Assembly: GCF_011493005.1 (NCBI RefSeq)
Contig: NZ_CP049157.1
Span: 806,001 to 870,000 of the forward strand
DNA length: 64,000 nucleotides
Reading direction: 5' to 3'
Origin: Caballeronia sp. SBC1
Lineage (GTDB): Bacteria; Pseudomonadota; Gammaproteobacteria; Burkholderiales; Burkholderiaceae
Positions within the stretch are counted from its first letter, which is position 1, and each line of letters begins with the position of its first letter. The notes under the pieces are model-generated. The model had not been told where the DNA came from. It made no database searches and saw nothing but the letters and a program-made list of their open reading frames with translations. This document shows positions 18,951 through 25,947 of the stretch, piece after piece. The position numbers were made by a program, and so were the translations under genes.

Positions 18951-19024
18951 CACAGTTCTCCTAGGGGTAAAGCCATGGGCTTTGAAGGTTGGGGTGAGCA
19001 TCATGTCTGCTCGCTGGACACTAA

Positions 19025-19040
19025 TGCATGGCCCATGCCA
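19025..19040 (-). promoter_or_regulatory. Candidate sigma54 promoter of peptide 2 and the secretion operon
   Basis: The minus strand reads TGGCATGGGCCATGCA, with GG and GC 10 bp apart. From this box through the next ~40 bp the sequence is nearly identical to the region upstream of peptide 3, including ATTAGTGTCCAGCGAGCAGA. It would drive peptide 2 and, by read-through, genes down to 7703. Confidence 0.65.
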
Positions 19041-19162
19041 GGAGTGGCCGATGAAACGGCCAGAGGCGTTTTGAGCGTTACTGGGAAAGGGTTTGCGCGG
19101 CGACACCGTGGCTTCTGACGGTGCCCGGCCGCGAGTCACGCAGGACCCGCCTGATGGGCGGT

Positions 19163-19192
19163 AACCAACGCTTGTTCGAGGAACTGTTGGTT
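19163..19192. promoter_or_regulatory. Dyad AACCAAC-N16-GTTGGTT, putative activator site
   Basis: A perfect 7-bp inverted repeat whose inner CCAAC and GTTGG are 16 bp apart, about 125 bp upstream of the -24 box at 19039. The position and half-sites match the dyads at 6071 and 24674. Confidence 0.5.
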
Positions 19193-19227
19193 CATGCGCG
19201 ACACTCGCCGCGCGTGAACCGGCCAGA

Positions 19228-19662
19228 TCACTTAACGTAGATCGTGATCTTCTTCGAATAAACAGGGGGGTTGTGCGGGACGTGCATGTAGTCGCCCATC
19301 AGCAATTGCAGTGTGTGCTTGCCGGGGGGCAACTCAAGTGTGGTCTCCGTTTCGCCCGCACCGAAATGCAGATGCTGGCGGTCGGAGGGGATCTCTTCAT
19401 CGAATGATGAGGGCAGGTCGGTGTCGATCAACAAATGATGGTGGCCGGTATTCGGATATTGCACGCCACGCGGGGCAACGCCCATGTAACGCAACCCGAA
19501 CCACACGCGAAATGGCTTGCCTGCAGGAAGCGTCTGACCATTGTTCGGATAGCCAATATACGCGTATGCGGCGGCTGGCGCGGGCGTAGGACCAGCCAGC
19601 GCAGAACCGGACCCGGATATCAGCGAGACCGCGATCGCCGCGGCAGCGCAAAATTTCTTCAT
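19228..19662 (-). CDS. DUF4399-family exported protein A
   Basis: A 144-residue protein with a typical signal peptide (MKKFCAAAAIAVSLISG, cleavage near ALA-GP). The DUF4399 signature follows: GYPNNGQTLPAGKPFRVWFG, NTGHHHLLIDTDLP, DRQHLHFGAGETETTLELPP and HTLQLLMGDY. The His-rich strands could bind metal, but no function is established for the family. The start at 19662 has GGGAGG 8 nt upstream and gives a clean signal peptide. It is the second of two tandem paralogues, 59 bp after copy B. Placement inside the peptide-secretion island suggests a periplasmic helper; unproven. Confidence 0.85.
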   Translation of the reverse strand: MKKFCAAAAIAVSLISGSGSALAGPTPAPAAAYAYIGYPNNGQTLPAGKPFRVWFGLRYMGVAPRGVQYPNTGHHHLLIDTDLPSSFDEEIPSDRQHLHFGAGETETTLELPPGKHTLQLLMGDYMHVPHNPPVYSKKITIYVK

Positions 19663-19721
19663 GGCACACGCCCTCCCCTTAGTCTGCAGCCCGCCTGAGT
19701 ATCCACACTGCGACGCATGCT

Positions 19722-20180
19722 TCATCGCATGGTGATCGTGATCTTCTTCGAATAGATCGGGGGATCGTGCGGCACGTGGTTGTAGTCGCCCATGAGCAAC
19801 TGCAGCGTGTGCTTGCCCGGCGGCAACTCGATTCGCGCGTCGGTTTCACCCGCACCGAAATGCAGATGCTGGCGGTCTGAGGGAATTTCCTGATCAAACG
19901 GAGGCAAATCCGTATCGATCAGCAAGTGATGGTGTCCTACATTGGGCATGTTGATGCCCTTCGGGCACACGCCCATGTTGCGCAGACCCATCCGGACCCA
20001 GAGTTTTCCGCCTGTGATCACCGCGCCGTCGGGCGGCCAGATGATGTATGCCTCCGCGCCAGGGGGCGACGGCGTGCGCGCGGCCGGGAACGAACGCGAC
20101 GGCATGAGCACCGTCATGAAAGCGAGCATGCCGAGGACGGTTCTTCTTAGCATTTTCGTATTCTCCCGAACCATATGCAC
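19722..20180 (-). CDS. DUF4399-family exported protein B
   Basis: A paralogue of the gene downstream, sharing VGHHHLLIDTDLP, EIPSDRQHLHFGAGETDARI and HTLQLLMGDYNHVPHDPP almost exactly. The N-terminus is a signal peptide (LRRTVLGMLAFMTVLMPSRS). The start is ambiguous: GTG at 20180 has AGGAG 6 nt upstream, while ATG at 20153 gives a tighter signal peptide and has GGGAG 9 nt upstream. Divergence is concentrated in the first third of the mature protein, as expected for an old tandem duplication. Role unknown. Confidence 0.83.
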   Translation of the reverse strand: MHMVRENTKMLRRTVLGMLAFMTVLMPSRSFPAARTPSPPGAEAYIIWPPDGAVITGGKLWVRMGLRNMGVCPKGINMPNVGHHHLLIDTDLPPFDQEIPSDRQHLHFGAGETDARIELPPGKHTLQLLMGDYNHVPHDPPIYSKKITITMR

Positions 20181-20550
20181 GGTTTTCTCCTTGTTAGCTT
20201 AGGACGGAATCCGTTAAAAAGACATGCCTTGAAGGAGCGCCCTTCGACCGTTCCACGGCCATGGTTCAGTCGATCAAATATCGGGGTATCGTCATAATAA
20301 TTAGGTATCCGTTTTTTATCGCCCAGACGGATTCGTCATAAAAAGCCAATCCCCGGGCTAATCACGACACGTTGCATCGTTACGCCGTCTTGACCACGTT
20401 GATATGAAGTAGTTGCGTGCTATGGTTGGTTGTGATGCTCGCCCATCGGACGATTGGATTCTGCGTGAGTGCTTGTTGCGCTCCTGCGGACCATGCGGCT
20501 CTGGCGCGGTTCCTTGAGGGTGCCGTCGAATACCGGCACGGGGTGTGATC
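20181..20550. other. Intergenic region between divergent DUF4399 and caspase-SUMF1 genes
   Basis: No gene is seen. It has an AT-rich centre (about 20270-20345) and a short perfect palindrome ACGGAATCCGT (20204-20214). Neither a sigma54 element with correct spacing nor the CCAAC/GTTGG dyad is present, so the genes on both sides may be expressed differently from the peptides. Confidence 0.4.
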
Positions 20551-22431
20551 ATGTGGCGAAGACTCATGTGGCGAAATCTGTGGCTCGCGGTCCTGCTAGG
20601 AGCGGTCGTATTCAGTAGCGGCGCTACTAAGCAGAATGGTGCGGTGCATCCGCGCCGTCTCGCGCTGGTCATCGGTAATGCGAACTATGGCGATCATTCG
20701 CTCGCCAACGCCGCGCGCGACGCGGCGGCGACCAGCAAGATGCTGACCCAGCTCGGCTTCGAGGTCATGACGTACTCGAACCTGGATCGCGCCCGCATGA
20801 ACGAAGCGGTTCAAGAATTCAACAAGCGCCTGGCTGCTGGCGGTGTCGGGCTGGTCTATTTCGCCGGACATGCGATCCAGGTCGGCAAATCCACGCTGCT
20901 GCTGCCCGTCGACGCGCAGAGGTCACCTGTAGCTCCAATCACGCAGGGCATCGACTTGAACAGCATTCTTGCGGGCATGTCGGCATCCCGCAGCGACCAA
21001 CTCAATCTGATCGTGCTCGATACCTGTCTGAACAATCCATACGACCCCGCCAACGTGAGCATTGTGCGGCCGCCCTCGCGGACGATCGTTGCGTATGCGG
21101 CCGCGCCCGGCGCATACGCGGCCGACGGCACGCGGCATGGCACGTACACCGCGGCATTGTTGCGCGCGATCAACCAGCCGGGGCGAAATATTGAAGACGT
21201 GCTGCACGATGTCGCGCGATCCGTGAGCCTTGCGACCGCGGGGCAGCAGGTGCCGTGGATGACGGAAGGACCGGCTGCGGCGGCAGACAGGTTCCAGTTC
21301 GCACCGTCCACTCTGCCAGCGAGCCATAGCTACAACCGCCGAAGCACCATGGCGGCCGAAACCGTGGTTCAGTTTCAAAGCCGGGGGATTCTTCCTAAGG
21401 ATAGCAGCGAAGAATACGAACTTACCTTCTGGGAGTCGATCAAGGACAGCACCTACCCAAGCGACTATGAAGCGTATTTGAAGGCCTATCCCAACGGGCG
21501 CTTTGCCACGCTCGCGCACGCCCGTATCGACCGGCTTCGCGCCGCCGCCTCCGCCACGAAGGCGCAACCACCGGCTCAGGCCGACCATGCCCGCGCAGTA
21601 ACTCCGCCGCCCCCGCCCGTTACGCCCGCACCGTCGCCTGCGGGAAAGGCTGCGGCCGCTTCCACGCCGCCTACCCCTGCTCCCACTCCGGCCATCAAGA
21701 CAGTTGCTACTGCCGCTGGCGAGATCAAGGACTGCGCCACGTGCCCGGCGCTGGTTTCGCTACCGGGCGGTACGTTCGAAATGGGCAGTAATTCTGACGA
21801 TCCTGCCGAACGCCCCGTGCATCGGGTCAGCATTGGCCGGCCGTTCGCTATCGGCAAATATGAAGTGACCATCGAGCAGTGGAACGCGTGCGCGGATGCA
21901 ACGGGGTGTCCGCGAATCGATATGGAAGGCAATGTCTCGAAGTCCGCACCCGTGCGAAATTTAAGCTGGGACGACGCGCAGGTCTACGTCAAATGGCTGT
22001 CCAAGACGACCGGCAAGACGTATCGGCTCCCGACTGAAGCCGAGTGGGAATACGCCGCGCGCGGCGGTACCACCACGACCTACTGGTGGGGCAACGAGAT
22101 GCGCAAGGGGTATGCCGACTGCAAGGACTGCGGCGAGCCGTGGCGCAAGGATAGTCCGGTGAACGTGGGCTCGTTCCTGCCTAACCCCTTCGGCCTCTTC
22201 GACATGAACGGCAGCGTGTGGGAATGGGTCGGCGACTGCTGGCACAGCTCTTACAAGGGCGCGCCGGCGGACGGCCGTGTGTGGGATGAGCCGGGCTGCC
22301 CGATGCGCGTCATCCGCGGCGGCTCGTGGCCCGACGGCGCGGCCTACATGCAGTCGTCCACGCGGTTCAAATACAGCGCCAGCGTACGGCAATCGCAGAA
22401 CGGCATGCGCGTGGCACGCGACATGAAATGA
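20551..22431 (+). CDS. Exported caspase-like (C14) peptidase fused to SUMF1/FGE-like domain
   Basis: A 626-residue protein. A signal peptide or anchor (about 7-25) precedes a caspase-fold domain with the dyad His107 (YFAGHAIQ) and Cys159 ([11 protein letters not shown]). Next come a region with [13 protein letters not shown] and [18 protein letters not shown], then a Pro/Ala linker. The C-terminus is an SUMF1 domain ([50 protein letters not shown]). The Cys pair that in true formylglycine-generating enzymes follows RGGS is absent ([10 protein letters not shown]), so formylglycine synthesis is unlikely. ATG at 20551 is preferred; GTG at 20545 is possible. It converges on the kinase gene 38 bp away. 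It may process or sense secreted peptides; speculative. Confidence 0.88.
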   Translation: MWRRLMWRNLWLAVLLGAVVFSSGATKQNGAVHPRRLALVIGNANYGDHSLANAARDAAATSKMLTQLGFEVMTYSNLDRARMNEAVQEFNKRLAAGGVGLVYFAGHAIQVGKSTLLLPVDAQRSPVAPITQGIDLNSILAGMSASRSDQLNLIVLDTCLNNPYDPANVSIVRPPSRTIVAYAAAPGAYAADGTRHGTYTAALLRAINQPGRNIEDVLHDVARSVSLATAGQQVPWMTEGPAAAADRFQFAPSTLPASHSYNRRSTMAAETVVQFQSRGILPKDSSEEYELTFWESIKDSTYPSDYEAYLKAYPNGRFATLAHARIDRLRAAASATKAQPPAQADHARAVTPPPPPVTPAPSPAGKAAAASTPPTPAPTPAIKTVATAAGEIKDCATCPALVSLPGGTFEMGSNSDDPAERPVHRVSIGRPFAIGKYEVTIEQWNACADATGCPRIDMEGNVSKSAPVRNLSWDDAQVYVKWLSKTTGKTYRLPTEAEWEYAARGGTTTTYWWGNEMRKGYADCKDCGEPWRKDSPVNVGSFLPNPFGLFDMNGSVWEWVGDCWHSSYKGAPADGRVWDEPGCPMRVIRGGSWPDGAAYMQSSTRFKYSASVRQSQNGMRVARDMK

Positions 22432-22469
22432 CGAGGTCCTGCGGTGGGCTTTTGGTTTTGCAGCGGGCG

Positions 22470-24530
22470 TTATTGTTTGCGCGGATGCGTGTCGATCTGA
22501 ACGAGATCCACGGCGATCTTGTCACGCCCGAATTTGTTCGCGATGTCGGCGAGCCGCTTCTCCACCGCTCGCAGATAATCCGCTCGCGGCTCGCTGTCGG
22601 GCCTGATCGTATCGAACAGGGCGGTGGGCGTGACGAGCAGCACGATCATCTCCGAGCCGAACGGCTTCGAGACGATCCAGTCGCCCGCGCTCCCAATAGT
22701 TGCGGCGTAGTTAGGCGGCGCCTGATTGTCCTTCGAACGTGCGTTCGGCAGCAGGTGGACCACGCTGCCATCGAGTTGAAAATAGTCGATATTGACCCAT
22801 GAATCGTAGGGCGGCGTGGTGACCTGAACGATCAGCGGCTGGCCTTCAGTCAACTGCGTATTGTGATCCCGTGTTTGTATCGATGCCGGCCGGCCAGTCG
22901 TCAAATAAGGCGCGATCAGCTTGAGCATGTCGCATTTATCGTCGTCGACTTCCTGAACCTGCACGCTGGGATTGGTGACACCTGGAATCTGGCTCAGCGT
23001 CGTGCGCAACTTCTGCGTGCCATAGCTCCGGCCAAGATAGCCGCTCACACTAAGCACCTGGTCCTGCACCGACGCGACCAGTGCCGAACACGGCACACTC
23101 GCGAGCACGGGGGCAACCGTCGCGAGTGAAAGCGCGGGGACAGCCGGCATGACCGGCGCCGCGATGACTTTCTCTGCCGGCGCAGCGGCGTTCTCCTGCG
23201 GTGCGGTGCGATGCGATGACGCATAGAAATAGCCGCCCGCCGCCACCACGGCGACTACGCCCGCCGAGACAGCCGCCTTGACCGCGGCGCCGGACAACCC
23301 GCTGAGCTTTTGGGTATCGCCGAATTCCTGCAGGAAGTGCGTGACCGTCGGCATGCGCGCGTTGCGCTCGAATGCGAGCGACGTCCTCAGCGCCCGCCAT
23401 TGCCGCGTCCCCAGACCATCGGGACGCTGCGGCTTGAGGCCCGAGCTGCGCGCCTGGGTTGCGGGTACGCGGTCGAAGGGATGCCGTCCAGTCAGCAACT
23501 CGTAGGTCGTGCAGCCGAGTGCATAGATGTCGTCGCGCGGATCGGGCTCGCGATGCTCCAGCATCTCCGGGCTCGCATAAGCGGGCGTCAGCGCGCCGAG
23601 ACTGCCGGGATCGAAGATCGTGACGTCGGTCTCTTCTTCGGGCCGCTGGAACACGCGGGCAATCCCGAAGTCGATGACCTTCACCTCGCCGGTATCGGTG
23701 AGGAACACATTGGCGGGTTTGAAGTCGCAATGCACGAAACCACGCTCGTGCGCGTAGGCAAGCGCATTTGCCATACCTTTGAAGATCGGCAAGGCCTCCG
23801 CGTACGGCATGCCCTTGAACTCCGGAGTCCGCAAGATCCGGCTCAGCGGCTTGCCGGACAAATATTCCATGGTCAGGTAAACCACTGGGCCATCGCGATC
23901 GAAGTCGTACACCGTCACGATGTTTCGATGCCCAAGCGCCTGCGCCTTCTTGGCTTCGCGCTGCAATGCAATGAGCGATTTCGGATTACCGCGAAACTGC
24001 AGATTCAGCACTTTGATCGCAATGTACGGACGGCGATCGGAGGCTTCGAGCTTGCGCAGGTCGAGCGCCTTGTAGACGGTCCCCATGCCGCCCACACCAA
24101 GACATTCCTCGAGCACGAAGCGCCCGTTGAGAGTGTCACCCACCTCCTTGACCTGATCCGTGTCCGAGATCACGAAATCGCGCGCGGGCGGAGAGGATTG
24201 GGAAGCCGGTTGTGAGGCGGGCGGTGAAGCCGGTTGTGAAGAGAACGGCGGCGGCGTCCGTTGTTGCAACGCGCCTGGCGAAGTCTGCAGGCGAGTCTCT
24301 TCGGCATCCGCGCCATGACTCGCCAGCGACGCCTGCTCTATCCGCCGATGCACTGCCGCATACAGGTCGGCTGGCAGCGGCGTCCTGGCTTGTTCTTCGC
24401 GAAGTATTTCGAGGAGGCGCCCGGGCGATGTGTCGTCGACGGACAACGCGCTATCGACGAGTATTAGAAACTCATCACGCGATGCACCACTGCTTTGGTA
24501 GGTTCGGATAGCTTGCGCAAGACTGGTCAT
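22470..24530 (-). CDS. Transmembrane Ser/Thr protein kinase with DUF4384-like periplasmic domain
   Basis: A 686-residue protein. A helical N-terminal region (1-70) and a Ser/Pro/Gln-rich linker lead to a kinase domain (about 136-403) with glycine loop LGVGGMGTVY, Lys173, catalytic loop HCDFKPANVF (Asp269) and DFG (287-289). The Arg before Asp269 is replaced by Cys, a non-RD kinase. One membrane helix lies at about 415-436. The C-terminal half is exported and ends in a region resembling DUF4384 (SWVNIDYFQLDGSVVHLLPN). It should phosphorylate Thr on partners such as the twin-FHA protein, opposed by the PP2C at 6927-7706. Confidence 0.9.
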   Translation of the reverse strand: MTSLAQAIRTYQSSGASRDEFLILVDSALSVDDTSPGRLLEILREEQARTPLPADLYAAVHRRIEQASLASHGADAEETRLQTSPGALQQRTPPPFSSQPASPPASQPASQSSPPARDFVISDTDQVKEVGDTLNGRFVLEECLGVGGMGTVYKALDLRKLEASDRRPYIAIKVLNLQFRGNPKSLIALQREAKKAQALGHRNIVTVYDFDRDGPVVYLTMEYLSGKPLSRILRTPEFKGMPYAEALPIFKGMANALAYAHERGFVHCDFKPANVFLTDTGEVKVIDFGIARVFQRPEEETDVTIFDPGSLGALTPAYASPEMLEHREPDPRDDIYALGCTTYELLTGRHPFDRVPATQARSSGLKPQRPDGLGTRQWRALRTSLAFERNARMPTVTHFLQEFGDTQKLSGLSGAAVKAAVSAGVVAVVAAGGYFYASSHRTAPQENAAAPAEKVIAAPVMPAVPALSLATVAPVLASVPCSALVASVQDQVLSVSGYLGRSYGTQKLRTTLSQIPGVTNPSVQVQEVDDDKCDMLKLIAPYLTTGRPASIQTRDHNTQLTEGQPLIVQVTTPPYDSWVNIDYFQLDGSVVHLLPNARSKDNQAPPNYAATIGSAGDWIVSKPFGSEMIVLLVTPTALFDTIRPDSEPRADYLRAVEKRLADIANKFGRDKIAVDLVQIDTHPRKQ

Positions 24531-24598
24531 CTCTACGGCTCGTACGCGGCTCCATAGTGAATATTTTGTCTGTAGTTACCCGCACTCGCAGTGTTTCG

Positions 24599-24627
24599 AT
24601 ACTAGGTGAGAGCCCTGCCTTTCGCAA
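24599..24627 (-). promoter_or_regulatory. Possible sigma70 promoter of the kinase gene
   Basis: The minus strand has TTGCGA (24627-24622) and TAGTAT (24604-24599) spaced 17 bp, each four of six to consensus. This is upstream of the kinase ATG, where no sigma54 element with correct spacing was found. Confidence 0.35.
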
Positions 24628-24673
24628 TATGGTTTCGTTGCGGATGTTCGATCGGGCACATGTTGCTTCAGGC

Positions 24674-24699
24674 CCAACAGATCGGGCTCCGGCTGTTGG
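24674..24699. promoter_or_regulatory. Dyad CCAAC-N16-GTTGG, putative activator site
   Basis: CCAACAG and CTGTTGG form a perfect inverted repeat with a 12-bp spacer, about 123 bp upstream of the -24 box of the peptide 3 promoter. It has the same half-sites and spacing as the dyad at 19163-19192. It also lies upstream of the divergent kinase gene. Confidence 0.5.
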
Positions 24700-24820
24700 C
24701 CGGATTCCGTCAGGTGTTTCGAACTCCAGCACGAGCGCGCGCATGGTGCGTGCTTCCCCGATTCCGCCGAGCCTTATTCCACAAGCCTTCGGGGATTATT
24801 TCATCGCGAACCGACACTTC

Positions 24821-24836
24821 TGGCACAGGCCATGCA
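24821..24836 (+). promoter_or_regulatory. Candidate sigma54 promoter of peptide 3
   Basis: TGGCACAGGCCATGCA matches the sigma54 consensus at TGGCAC and at GC with 10-bp spacing (GG 24822-24823, GC 24834-24835). It is the best match in the window. The following ~40 bp are shared with the peptide 2 leader. Confidence 0.7.
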
Positions 24837-24909
24837 TTAGTGTCCAGCGAGCAGACATGATGCTCACCAACCTTTAAAGCCACCTGGCTTAACCCTTAGG
24901 AGAACTGCC

Positions 24910-25176
24910 ATGAAATCACTCACCATCAAAGACCTGTCCGTTACTGAAGAACTCGACAGCCGCGCCATGTCGGCCGTACGCGGTGGCAACCTGCCCAGCT
25001 ACTGGCCTGGCGTCAACGTGTCCTCGTACGAAGCTTCGTTCGATGCCACTCAACTGATCAGTCAGTCGCAGAACACGCTGAACAACAACGGCAACAACGT
25101 GGCGTTCGCGAGCGGCATTCACTCGACGGTCGACCCGAAGCAGACCGCCAACAACAAGAACACGATCAACTTCTGA
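24910..25176 (+). CDS. Double-glycine leader peptide precursor 3 (88 aa)
   Basis: A near-twin of peptide 2. The 26-residue leader ends SAVRGG and differs from that of peptide 2 at only two positions. The core starts NLPSYWPGVN and has TQLISQSQNTLNNNGNNVAF and TANNKNTINF. No Cys; strongly Asn/Ser/Gln-rich. AGGAG lies 7 nt before the ATG. It is followed by peptides 4 and 5 on the same strand with hairpins between. The variable part of the core lies just after the first nine residues, while the C-terminal Asn-rich half is kept. Export by the C39 exporter is inferred. Confidence 0.88.
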   Translation: MKSLTIKDLSVTEELDSRAMSAVRGGNLPSYWPGVNVSSYEASFDATQLISQSQNTLNNNGNNVAFASGIHSTVDPKQTANNKNTINF

Positions 25177-25184
25177 AGCTGCGC

Positions 25185-25218
25185 GGCGACCCGGAGGCCT
25201 CGCGGTCTCCCGGTTGCC
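25185..25218 (+). terminator. Hairpin between peptide genes 3 and 4
   Basis: Arms 25185-25196 and 25207-25218 form a 12-bp stem with one mismatch and one wobble around a 10-nt loop. A T-run (25238-25244) comes only 20 nt later. Likely a partial terminator or 3'-end stabiliser. Confidence 0.4.
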
Positions 25219-25258
25219 CGTTCAGGCCGCCCTTACTTTTTTTGATTGGAGCAACGCC

Positions 25259-25534
25259 ATGTCTTCCATCACGATTCACGATTTATCTCACAACCGGGAG
25301 CTGGACCGCCACGCCATGTCGGACGTGCGCGGCGGCAACTCGTCGCTTCCCAACGCCGGTGCTTTGGCCAACGTCAACGTCGCAGTGAACACGAACGAGA
25401 ACATCGTTCAGGTTCAAAACGTGGAGGTCAATGCGCTCAACAATGTCGGCGTGATCGGCGCCGGCTTCGGGCCGCTGCGCCTGAGCGTGAGTCCGTCCCA
25501 GTATGCAAGCACCGGTGCAGCCTTCGCTTTGTGA
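25259..25534 (+). CDS. Double-glycine leader peptide precursor 4 (91 aa)
   Basis: The 26-residue leader (ITIHDLSHNRELDRHAMSDV then RGG) keeps all invariant positions of the family. The 65-residue core is different: an Asn/Val-alternating stretch NVNVAVNTNENIVQVQNVEV and then NALNNVGVIGAGFGPL. The QVQN...NN pattern parallels QSQN...NN of peptides 2 and 3. No Cys. The start at 25259 has GGAG 7 nt upstream. It lies 82 bp after peptide 3 and is probably co-transcribed with it. Alternating polar/hydrophobic residues suggest beta structure; this is inference. Confidence 0.86.
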   Translation: MSSITIHDLSHNRELDRHAMSDVRGGNSSLPNAGALANVNVAVNTNENIVQVQNVEVNALNNVGVIGAGFGPLRLSVSPSQYASTGAAFAL

Positions 25535-25568
25535 AGCACGGGCAATGCAGGTCTGCTTGACGTCAACG

Positions 25569-25599
25569 TCCGCTGCGGGAAGACCCTTCCCTCAGCGGA
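25569..25599 (+). terminator. Strong hairpin between peptide genes 4 and 5
   Basis: Arms TCCGCTG and CAGCGGA enclose a second perfect 6-bp stem (GGGAAG/CTTCCC) with a 3-nt loop and one internal mismatch. The stem is long but the tail has few T's, so termination may be partial. Confidence 0.5.
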
Positions 25600-25671
25600 T
25601 CTGGCGTTTCCAGGTGCCTAATTTGCCTATACTGGATTGAACGAAAACCCTCACTTTTCCTGGATGACACC

Positions 25672-25893
25672 ATGGCTGCAATTCTGATCAAGGATCTACC
25701 CGACAGCGTGGAACTCGACAAGCAGGCGATGAGCGCGATTGTCGGCGGCGCAAGATCCAGCGCCCGTCCGGCATTTCGCTCGTATGCAACGCCAGCTAAC
25801 AGCACGAGGATCGTCAATTTTCCGGCTAACCAGATTGGAGTCGCCGCAGCTCAACCCGCGGCCAAAGCCAGAAGTCGGAAAGCGCGCAAATAG
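25672..25893 (+). CDS. Double-glycine leader peptide precursor 5 (73 aa), basic core
   Basis: The leader is again 26 residues (ILIKDLPDSVELDKQAMSAI, then VGG), with D8-L9, L15-D16, A19-M20 and G25-G26 conserved. Arg24 of the other members is Val here. The 47-residue core is unlike the rest: Ala/Arg-rich, ending KARSRKARK, strongly cationic and poor in Asn. It follows the hairpin at 25569-25599 and may have its own promoter. It could be a diverged cargo with another job, for example membrane-active. A clear terminator follows. Confidence 0.75.
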   Translation: MAAILIKDLPDSVELDKQAMSAIVGGARSSARPAFRSYATPANSTRIVNFPANQIGVAAAQPAAKARSRKARK

Positions 25894-25918
25894 ACTGGTT
25901 TGGCGCACGCGCGCACCG

Positions 25919-25946
25919 AACGCCCGGCAAACACCATCCGGGCGTT
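25919..25946 (+). terminator. Terminator after the peptide gene cluster
   Basis: AACGCCCGG and CCGGGCGTT form a perfect 9-bp stem with a 10-nt loop, followed by TTTGCATTT. It closes the peptide 3-4-5 unit. Confidence 0.7.
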
Positions 25947-25947
25947 T

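Noticed and set aside
20204..20214. Short palindrome ACGGAATCCGT upstream of DUF4399 B
   Set aside because: Too short and single to call an operator.
25204..25217. GG-N10-GC match upstream of peptide 4
   Set aside because: The -24 box (CGGTCT) is poor and the match lies inside the intergenic hairpin.
25612..25626. GG-N10-GC match upstream of peptide 5
   Set aside because: The -24 box (AGGTGC) is poor and no dyad lies upstream; a TATACT box nearby suggests a sigma70 alternative, also without a good -35.
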